In this document: piece by piece, positions 8,701 to 12,636 of the stretch
Numbering within the stretch: position 1 is the stretch's first letter
Layout: each line of letters begins with the position of its first letter
Assembly: GCA_900552395.1 (NCBI GenBank)
Contig: URZJ01000030.1
Location: forward strand, 1 to 13,514
Direction: 5' to 3'
DNA: 13,514 nt
Origin: an uncultured Collinsella sp.
GTDB lineage: Bacteria > Actinomycetota > Coriobacteriia > Coriobacteriales > Coriobacteriaceae
Translations under genes and position numbers: made by a program
Notes under the pieces: model-generated
Database searches by the model: none
Told to the model about the DNA's origin: nothing
What the model saw: only the letters and a program-made list of their open reading frames with translations

Positions 8701-9605
8701 CCAACACCTACACGCCGACGGCAACGACTGCGACGATTACCGGAACGAAGGCTCTGACCGGCCGCGACCTGGCCGAGGGTGAGTTCTTCTTCGACCTGAA
8801 GGACGCCGACGGTAACGTGGTGCAGACGGTGCAGAACGGCGCCGACGGCACGTTCGGCTTCGCGCCGCTGCAGCTGGACAAGGTGGGGACGTACGTCTAC
8901 ACCGTGTCCGAGCGGGCAGGGGCGACGGCGAACGGCGTCACCTACGACACGACGGTCTTTACCGCGACGGTGACGGTGACGGAGAATGCGGAGACGCACG
9001 CGCTGGAGGCGCAGGTTGCCTACAGCAAGGGCGGCAAGGCTGCGGATGCGGTGGCGTTCAGCAACAGTTACGCGCCGGCCGCGACTGAGGTGAAGCTGGG
9101 GGCCTCCAAGGTGCTGAGCGGCGAGGACCTGAAGGAAGGGCAGTTCTCCTTCCAGCTGAAGGATGCCGACGGCAAGGTGCTGCAGACCGCAAAGAACGCG
9201 GCGGACGGCACGGTGGGCTTCGAGGCGATCTCGTACGACAAGCCCGGAACGTACGCCTACAGCATCTCCGAGGTGGACGACGGTCAGAAGAACGTGACGT
9301 ACGACGCGGCCGAGCACCGGGTAACGGTGACGGTGACGGACGACGGTGCGGGCCATCTGGTGGCGACGGTAACCTATGACGGCGCCGTGGCGCCGGTGTT
9401 CAAGAACACGTACACGCCGCCGACCACCCCGCCGACGGAGCCGCCCACCAATCCGCCGAGCAAGTCACCGGTGCCGAAGGAGGAGAAGCCGGGTCTGCCG
9501 TATACGGGCGATACCAGCTTGTCGCCGATGGCCCTGGGTGGCATCGCGGGCGGCGCGGCGGTGCTGATCGCCGCAGGCGTTATCCTGCGGCGCCGGAACC
9601 GGTAG
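2763..9605 (+). CDS. Giant LPxTG-anchored adhesin/pilin-like surface protein with nine Spy0128-type modules
   Basis: This 2280-residue protein should be exported and covalently anchored to peptidoglycan by a sortase; no sortase gene lies in the window. In order: a basic N-terminal stretch (1-49), a signal helix (about 50-69) with likely cleavage near TRAEA-A (73/74), and a fibro-slime-like head (about 75-390) with DDDVWVFIDD at 300-309 and GGIHN. Then come a SpaA-like domain (about 397-482), an unassigned region, a second SpaA-like domain (about 700-815), another unassigned stretch, a DUF5979-like domain (about 948-1092), nine repeat modules (1093-2217), a proline-rich spacer, LPYTG (2245-2249), a hydrophobic helix and the tail RRRNR. 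GGGGAGG (2751-2757) favours the ATG at 2763. An in-frame ATG at 2661 has a poor site; ATG 2871 (M37) would give an ordinary-length signal peptide without the G8 tract. The host ligand is unknown. Confidence 0.92.
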   Translation: MQELRETTSRLVNNATGGGLSRELPGEHRPRERWSVMSYGRRRGLRPVSPYVIVLALAVALTASFFLPTRAEAAFSDHTVTTISPSGTTINLFDYWVNPDNHLSVSGNGGVNANHRFQFNDGQGGESLNHWTGNTNPQPGIVNNTLLDGYPQLSKTWGGESLCYLFDSSAQIGKTSHFGVTGLLKVQNGYYVYDSSKNYAAYNADKNAFDIYDTWGIDKVGDSSHQGQFFPFDAADKVLKEENGRLVQTGIKADNTGDSRYNDGRPVNHHFGLSMSTRFVQPAGGKTNAGDDMVFEFAGDDDVWVFIDDVLVGDIGGIHNRASLSINFCTGDIKVNGNNDGTLKKKYQKANKDTSGFNSNTFADGTNHTLKFFYLERGATDSNMELKFNLVTVPESDIIKFDQDGKFVQGAEFKLYKTDKDFKTVGELIGSGTTDEAGHLTLTNDVDNGVINFDDLYNKDHDNNKYYLLKETRVPGGYRSSLAATGGSMQLEYVPASAENGAGGVIINRGGMDAGSVVWKTGAFAAAKETITAPSTVYKANNDLTKSDKTVNLDSGILFAVVLKRDKSAGTGIKDPSNWYAVSGDPSTGAGYTLAKEPGMTGAIEAAKKDLHAFTLNTSGQYQVEIQNLPGDISKYYYLLSGDARKDAEYTVAIYHTTASSIGDATPKNTVHVYSDDIADGTNFKRQFATRLLVTNIQNRLFVQKTDTEGKPVDGAKFGLYKSTQVTTDANGKAVLDGDQAPYDTLTTRSVANPVKLEGAGVFPSTSDSSEPLVKGTYFLKEVSAPNGFLLNDRLIKVIVDDYGVHADAGTVDDGVSTFVGVGSLMKSLGQFGAEGDIDNTLTWIKGQRQTSDGTLDGNGNLSWNNDAKGGENEVHLKYGANGRVYQYGPTKKDEPYRLETETGWIRMGITQDVSGDTNAKGARADLGDMNLNALFTGATCVRVANEREASLEVMKKVMVPAGLTGKPDAGFTFKFTVPTTAGKTYKAAVFENAGTASEKQVGKMFDLENGREQTITADQTIRVYGLAEGDQYAVQELTGADKMPAGYKLTGRKQGDKNLTEEGDSISGRIAPQNSDGTVAKDNKLVFTNSYSVKSSVTLTGIKAKKKFTGREWTSADSFELCLRAADGTPMPDGATAAPVAGMKQVEKTVTSAEEFSFGEIKYEKPGKYTYYIAETTPAKSDPSWLGGVSYSSAEYKVTVTVKDDGKGNLTEPVVKMEQIYKDDGTATSQVIDDQIAVITNTYRPKETSVTLKATKRFTGGELAGSDFTFQLLDKDGSVVQTVQNEKDGKVAFAAIDYATPGDHDYTIKEVKGADSTVVYDAKGVKVHVKVTDEKGELKATVTYDGEKAVPTFTNTKPTADVTVEATKVLAGKDLTADAFTFGLYDQDGNEDARGTNDKNGKVKLTVKGLNLGEYDYTLKEEKAGQSVDGVAYDAKEVEVHVKVEQNQDDNNKTKVTVTYDGTATAPTFNNTYTAKGSVELTATKTIKVADGFDHTTKPADGEFTFDLKDAAGNVIATAKNDADGKVCFTREFQLSDLDGAASKDFTYTIVEQPGAEPGMVYDNHALTYTVTVTDGGNGALNAKAIVTSASGSDTFTNTYQPAATGLALGAQKSYVKKDDNTPIVPKDGEFTFDVYEGKMTAEQLAGAKPVRTATNGADGSVNFDAFSYAKPGTYEYTIVERKGDLAYVTYDDAVHHAVVTVVDNAGTLQASVAYDGADATKPTFTNTYKAKATNSGAIALTKSVDVHDGSYQLKAGDFAFELVGSDGTVLQTQKNDAKGKVYFNELTFDHAGTFPFTVREVQPTDGAPGVPGVTYTGKTYTLTYVVKDNNDGKLVVESSTVKPSEGTENGVTPNTMTFANSYQPGQTSYQISGTKVLENADPATTRTPADGEFTFALIDVATGQEIDRTTNVGKAFTFKAISYTATGSHAYQVKEVAGQDGTITYSDAVLDVTVNVTDDGSGQLTATANKTAADLTFTNTYTPTATTATITGTKALTGRDLAEGEFFFDLKDADGNVVQTVQNGADGTFGFAPLQLDKVGTYVYTVSERAGATANGVTYDTTVFTATVTVTENAETHALEAQVAYSKGGKAADAVAFSNSYAPAATEVKLGASKVLSGEDLKEGQFSFQLKDADGKVLQTAKNAADGTVGFEAISYDKPGTYAYSISEVDDGQKNVTYDAAEHRVTVTVTDDGAGHLVATVTYDGAVAPVFKNTYTPPTTPPTEPPTNPPSKSPVPKEEKPGLPYTGDTSLSPMALGGIAGGAAVLIAAGVILRRRNR
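2811..2818 (+). repeat. Poly-G tract (G8) in the adhesin's 5' coding region, candidate phase-variation switch
   Basis: Eight consecutive G encode part of GGG at residues 17-19, upstream of the signal helix. With eight G the 2314-codon frame is open. With seven G the reading becomes GGG GGG GTC TAA and stops at once; with nine G it stops at the TGA at 2840-2842 (window numbering). Both out-of-frame states therefore end translation before the signal peptide. Homopolymer slippage tracts of this kind are known to switch surface proteins in many bacteria, including pilus genes of bifidobacteria. Switching here is inferred from one tract length. Confidence 0.7.
6039..9413 (+). repeat. Nine tandem Spy0128/FctA-type (isopeptide) modules within the adhesin
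   Basis: Modules end at FTNTY-like motifs and span 6039-6494, 6495-6833, 6834-7184, 7185-7565, 7566-7952, 7953-8354, 8355-8711, 8712-9071 and 9072-9413 (152, 113, 117, 127, 129, 134, 119, 120 and 114 residues). Each keeps three positions: a Lys in a TK-L-like first strand, a Glu in a Y-[TSQ]-[IVL]-x-E-like strand, and an Asn in the terminal F-x-N-[TS]-Y-like strand (the first module has ITNTY, the second FTNTK). In Spy0128-type pilins these form a self-generated Lys-Asn isopeptide bond with a catalytic Glu. The modules have diverged at DNA level, sharing only short identical runs such as TTCACCAACACCTAC. Confidence 0.85.
9495..9602 (+). other. C-terminal sortase sorting signal (LPYTG, hydrophobic helix, Arg-rich tail)
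   Basis: LPYTG is encoded at 9495-9509, followed by about 20 small or hydrophobic residues (core LGGIAGGAAVLIAAGVIL) and the tail RRRNR before the TAG stop. Upstream is a Pro/Thr-rich wall-spanning spacer (9414-9494). This is the standard tripartite signal for cleavage between T and G by a class A- or C-type sortase and anchoring to the wall or to a pilus. Confidence 0.93.
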
Positions 9606-9634
9606 CTACGGCGGCCGAGAAGGGCTTTGATTGA

Positions 9635-9672
9635 GGGCGGGTGGTCGCAGGGCGCGGCCGCTCGCCCTTTTT
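9635..9672 (+). terminator. Strong Rho-independent terminator of the adhesin gene
   Basis: A 14-base-pair stem (9635-9648 with 9654-9667, three G-U pairs) closes a five-base AGGGC loop and is followed by TTTTT (9668-9672). It starts 30 bases after the adhesin stop and isolates this gene from the transposase remnant and prfA. Confidence 0.9.
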
Positions 9673-9686
9673 GGTGAAAGGCTATG

Positions 9687-10015
9687 TTAACCCGCCGTTT
9701 GCACGTCCGGCTCCAGATGGAACTCGTACTCCGGCTCCATCATCTTCTTCCGGATCTTTTCGTAGCGCCCGTCGTCGAGCTGCTCGCGCATGAGCGACGT
9801 CCTGTCCCCGACGCGTGCGGCCTCGCGCAGCCATCTGAACCACATCAGGCAGCTGTGGAGCCTGCGGGTCGATACGCCCTTGAACCTCTCGAGGAAGTGG
9901 CCGAGCGAACCCTGCGCTTCAGCATCCTCTGGACCGTGTCCCGCTCGTACCCGGTGAGCCTGCCGTGGGTCCTCGGGACCGCCCTCGCGGCGCCCTTCCC
10001 GCCCTTTCCGGACAT
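9687..10015 (-). pseudogene. Frameshifted C-terminal remnant of a transposase (IS1595/ISXO2-like)
   Basis: On the - strand two overlapping frames together look like one short protein. The first starts at ATG 10015, behind GGAGGA (complement of 10020-10025), and reads MSGKGGKGAARAVPRTHG then RLTGYERDTVQRML before going out of frame. A second frame carries LGHFLERFKGVSTRRLHS, then LMWFRWLREA, and ends EPDVQTAG at the TAA around 9687. The F-x-GVST-x-x-L-x-x-x-L-x-WF pattern resembles the C-terminus of IS1595-family (ISXO2-like domain) transposases. The frame change lies around 9905-9930, where the Asn-Ser-Leu-His-like segment expected in that family is missing. The catalytic core is absent, so the piece is inactive. 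Family call is by motif memory only; a small unrelated gene with a frameshift is the alternative. Confidence 0.5.
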
Positions 10016-10353
10016 GGCGTCCTCCGATCTCCCGGGGCCGGCCGATCCGGCCCTCAGGGTATCGGATTCCCAAATTTATCCGTATATGTGCGGATGAATG
10101 CGGGAGGCGTTCGGATGAAGTTGTATTCAAGGAAAGAGACTGACCCTTTGTCGCATTCCGTGCGGGTTATATGCAGGTATGCCTGCGCACGCTATCATGT
10201 ATGGGTTAGACCGCAACTATGTACCTCATACGCGAAGGGATGCGCATGTATCTGAAGATCGACATGTTCTAGCTGGGCTTACCCCCGCAGTGGCGCCGCG
10301 CGCCCCATCAACTCTGCCGATTTTCGCCTTCACGCACATAAAGGAGTCCCGCC
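10016..10353. other. Intergenic region upstream of prfA, no intact gene seen
   Basis: No convincing gene is seen. It holds an all-GC hairpin GGGCCGG-CCGAT-CCGGCCC (10035-10053) without a U-run, two CGGATGAA copies starting 21 bases apart (10091-10098 and 10112-10119), and a small hairpin GCAGG-TATG-CCTGC (10173-10186). A 17-codon open frame (10219-10272, ATG to TAG) has no family resemblance. TATCAT (10193-10198) is a possible -10 but has no good -35. The prfA ribosome site AAGGAG is at 10341-10346. Confidence 0.5.
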
Positions 10354-11421
10354 ATGCGCGACAAGCTCGAAAAGATTATCAAGGCCTACGAGGAGCTCGA
10401 GAAGAAGCTCTCCGACCCGGCCGTCGCCTCCGATATTAAGGAGTTCACGCGTCTCAACAAGGAGTACGCGCACCAGTCCGACCTCATCGCCGCTTCGCGC
10501 GAGTACATCGGTGCGCTCGATGACATCGAGGCCGCCAAGGAGATGCTCCGCGACACGACCGACGCGGACGAGAAGGAGATGCTCCAGATGGACATCTCCG
10601 AGAACGAGGAGAAGCTTCCCCAGCTCGAGGAAGACATCAAGTACATGCTCATCCCGAGCGACCCCAACGACGACAAGAACACTATCGTCGAAATCCGCTC
10701 CGCCGCCGGTGGCGACGAGGCCGCCATCTTCGCCGGCGACCTGTACAAGATGTACCAGCGCTTCTGCGAGTCGCGCGGCTGGAAGACCACCGTGCTCGAC
10801 TCCAGCCCTAGCGAGGCCGGCGGCTTTAAGTCCATCGAGTTCAAGGTCGAGGGCGACCGCGTCTACTCCGTCATGAAGTTCGAGTCCGGCGTGCACCGCG
10901 TCCAGCGCGTTCCCAAGACCGAGTCCCAGGGCCGTATCCAGACCTCCACGGCGACCGTCGCCGTACTTCCCGAGGCCGAGGAAATCGACGTCCAGATCAA
11001 CCAGTCCGACCTGCGCATCGACACCTACTGCGCCTCCGGCCCTGGTGGTCAGTGCGTTAACACCACTTATTCCGCCGTGCGCATCACCCATCTGCCCACC
11101 AACACCGTGGTGCAGTCGCAGGAACAGCGCTCCCAGATCCAGAACCGCGAAGTCTGCATGCAGATGCTACGCGCCCGTCTGTACGAGATGGAGCTCGAGA
11201 AGCAGCAGGCGGAGCTCGGTGCCGAGCGCCAGAGCCAGATCGGCCACGGCAACCGTTCCGAGAAGATCCGCACCTACAACCAGCCCCAGGACCGCGTGAC
11301 CGATCACCGCATCGGCTTCAACTCCACCTACAACGGCGTTCTTCTGGGCGACCAGCTCGGCACCGTCATCGAGGCGCTCGCCGCCGCCGAGCGAGCCGAG
11401 AAGCTGGCACAGGCTGTGTAG
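10354..11421 (+). CDS. prfA: Peptide chain release factor 1 (RF-1)
   Basis: RF-1 recognises UAA and UAG in the ribosomal A site and triggers peptidyl-tRNA hydrolysis. The 355-residue protein has the usual length. An N-terminal coiled region (about 1-100) is followed by IRSAAGGDEAAIFAGDLYKM (114-133). The codon-reading P-x-T is PKT (187-189) in RVPKTESQGRIQTS, which identifies RF-1 rather than RF-2. The catalytic GGQ (231-233) lies in SGPGGQCVNTTYSAVRI, and the C-terminus carries RTYNQPQDRVTDHRIG. After GGQ, Cys replaces the common His, and Tyr replaces the common Asp in NTTDSAVRI. AAGGAG (10341-10346) supports the ATG. The usual partner prmC, which methylates the GGQ glutamine, does not follow; inverted repeats begin at the stop codon instead. 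Confidence 0.97.
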   Translation: MRDKLEKIIKAYEELEKKLSDPAVASDIKEFTRLNKEYAHQSDLIAASREYIGALDDIEAAKEMLRDTTDADEKEMLQMDISENEEKLPQLEEDIKYMLIPSDPNDDKNTIVEIRSAAGGDEAAIFAGDLYKMYQRFCESRGWKTTVLDSSPSEAGGFKSIEFKVEGDRVYSVMKFESGVHRVQRVPKTESQGRIQTSTATVAVLPEAEEIDVQINQSDLRIDTYCASGPGGQCVNTTYSAVRITHLPTNTVVQSQEQRSQIQNREVCMQMLRARLYEMELEKQQAELGAERQSQIGHGNRSEKIRTYNQPQDRVTDHRIGFNSTYNGVLLGDQLGTVIEALAAAERAEKLAQAV

Positions 11422-11450
11422 GTTACGCGGTTTTACCAAACCGCGTAACC
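11421..11450. other. Perfect 13-bp hairpin overlapping the prfA stop codon
   Basis: GGTTACGCGGTTT (11421-11433) and AAACCGCGTAACC (11438-11450) are perfect complements around a TACC loop. The stem begins on the last base of the prfA TAG. No U-run follows, so it is not a classic terminator; it could protect the 3' end, bind a protein, or be part of a repeat element. Confidence 0.7.
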
Positions 11451-11462
11451 GGTCGACGCTGC

Positions 11463-11562
11463 GCGCCGCCCAGAGCGACAATTTGTCATTCAAAAGGCAA
11501 GGCATGACCAGAAGGTCTATGCCTTGCCTTTTTCATGCTAACTTGTTCGCTCTGGGTGGCGC
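11463..11562. repeat. 100-bp nested inverted repeat enclosing the prfA terminator
   Basis: An outer arm at 11463-11478 pairs with 11547-11562 over 16 positions, 15 Watson-Crick and one G-U; the shared core is CCCAGAGCGA. It encloses 68 bases that hold the strong hairpin at 11492-11532 and a short symmetrical GACAATTTGTC (11477-11487). The hairpin-within-hairpin is larger than a terminator needs and may be a mobile mini-element or a structured RNA. Confidence 0.6.
11492..11533 (+). terminator. Strong, probably bidirectional terminator after prfA
   Basis: AAAAGGCAAGGCATGACC (11492-11509) pairs with 11514-11532 in an 18-base-pair stem interrupted only by one bulged T (11518), with an AGAA tetraloop. 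The 3' arm runs into a T tract (11529-11533). The A run at 11492-11495 gives U residues on the other strand, so it could stop transcription in both directions. Confidence 0.88.
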
Positions 11563-11658
11563 CCGCTGGCATTGCCAAAACATCGACGCTCCCAATGACT
11601 ACCGTGTGTCTATTAATTTTTCGAGCTTGTGCTGCGCTGCTGGTCGCTGGCGTATATC

Positions 11659-11688
11659 CTGTTAAGTCGTCAGCATACGATTCAACAG
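11659..11688. promoter_or_regulatory. Imperfect inverted repeat next to the ribosome site of the binding-protein gene
   Basis: CTGTTAAGTCGT (11659-11670) and ACGATTCAACAG (11677-11688) match as an inverted repeat at 10 of 12 positions around CAGCAT. The right arm touches the ribosome site AGGGAAGG (11687-11694). It could be an operator or an RNA hairpin that limits translation. The upstream AT-rich stretch (about 11609-11622) and TATCCT (11655-11660) may belong to a promoter, but no good -35/-10 pair is seen. Confidence 0.35.
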
Positions 11689-11700
11689 GGAAGGCAGATT

Positions 11701-12627
11701 ATGCATTCTCCCCATCAACGCGACGCGCATCCACAGCCGGTATGCAGCCGTCGCATCTTTTTGGGTAGCGCTCTCGCTGCGAGCGCTTCTGTCGTCGCCG
11801 GCGCACTTGCCGGCTGCCAGCGTCCCTCCACGCTGGAAGTAGTTCAGTCCACGACGGGCGGCGGTCGCGACGACCTGTCCGATTCTGTGATCGGCAAGGA
11901 TAAGATCCGCATTGGCATGGAGGCGGCCTACGCCCCGTACAACTGGCAGGTCTCCGAGGCCAGCGAGTTCACGATCCCCATCGACAACGTGCAGGGCGCC
12001 TATGCCGATGGCTACGACGTGCAGATCGCCAAGATCGTCTGCAAGGCTCTCGGCGGCGAGCCCGTCGCCGTCAAGCAGAGCTTTTCGGGCCTTATCGATT
12101 CGCTCAACAACGGCCAGATCGACCTCATCATTGCCGGTATGAGCGCCACGCCCGAGCGCGAGGAGTCCGTCGGCTTTTCCGACCCGTACTTCATTGGCTA
12201 CTTTGGCCTGTTCGTAAAAGAGGGCTCGCCCTACCAAAACGCCACCAAGCTCAGCAACTTTAGCGGTGCCACGGTGCTCGGCCAAAAGGACACCATGCTC
12301 GATACCGTCATCGACGAAATCCCGGGCGTTGTGCACAAAAACCCGGTCGATTCGGTTCCCACGGTGTTTTCGAACCTGCTGCAGGGCACGTGCGACGCCG
12401 TGACCTACAACACCGAGAATGAGAAGGGCTATATGGCCCAAAACCCGGGTATCGTGCCGATTCAATTTGCCGAGGGCGAGGGCTTTAAGCAGGAGGTTAC
12501 GGCAAACGTCGGCTGCCGCAAGGGCTCGGACAAGCTGCTTAAGCTCATCGACAAGACACTCAAGGGCATTAGCCAAGAGGAGCGCGACCAAATGTGGGAC
12601 GCGTGCCTCGACCGTCAGCCGGCATAG
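11701..12627 (+). CDS. Amino-acid ABC transporter substrate-binding lipoprotein with Tat-type signal
   Basis: This 308-residue lipoprotein captures an amino acid outside the membrane and delivers it to the permease encoded downstream. The N-terminus carries SRRIFLG (16-22), a good twin-arginine motif, then a hydrophobic stretch and the lipobox LAGC with lipidated C39. From about residue 69 it is a family 3 solute-binding protein: IGMEAAYAPYNW (ligand pocket start), GYDVQIAKIVCKAL, NNGQIDLIIAGMSATPEREE and FSDPYF. The specific ligand is not readable. ATG 11701 is chosen for AGGGAAGG (11687-11694); an upstream in-frame ATG at 11629 would bury the signal peptide. The permease gene starts nine bases after the stop, so they form one operon. 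Confidence 0.93.
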   Translation: MHSPHQRDAHPQPVCSRRIFLGSALAASASVVAGALAGCQRPSTLEVVQSTTGGGRDDLSDSVIGKDKIRIGMEAAYAPYNWQVSEASEFTIPIDNVQGAYADGYDVQIAKIVCKALGGEPVAVKQSFSGLIDSLNNGQIDLIIAGMSATPEREESVGFSDPYFIGYFGLFVKEGSPYQNATKLSNFSGATVLGQKDTMLDTVIDEIPGVVHKNPVDSVPTVFSNLLQGTCDAVTYNTENEKGYMAQNPGIVPIQFAEGEGFKQEVTANVGCRKGSDKLLKLIDKTLKGISQEERDQMWDACLDRQPA

Positions 12628-12636
12628 GGAGGCAGC

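Larger units (their letters stand above)
2578..10156. repeat. 13-bp inverted repeat pair flanking the adhesin and transposase remnant
   Basis: ATGCGACAAAGGG at 2578-2590 recurs as its exact reverse complement at 10144-10156. Both copies are intergenic and bracket the adhesin gene, its terminator and the transposase fragment. Each copy is next to an ACTGA-like element (2591-2595 and 10139-10143), which slightly extends the similarity. A 13-base match somewhere in a window this size is close to chance expectation, so only the placement makes it notable. Confidence 0.35.

Noticed and set aside
6039..9413. Repeated DNA as a CRISPR or simple satellite array
   Set aside because: Units are 113-152 codons, stay in frame, and are conserved at protein rather than DNA level.
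9905..9930. Programmed ribosomal frameshift in the transposase remnant
   Set aside because: No slippery heptamer or downstream structure is evident, and the catalytic core is missing, so decay is simpler.
10219..10272. 17-codon open frame upstream of prfA as a leader peptide
   Set aside because: No ribosome site of note, no run of regulatory codons and no attenuator structure tied to it.
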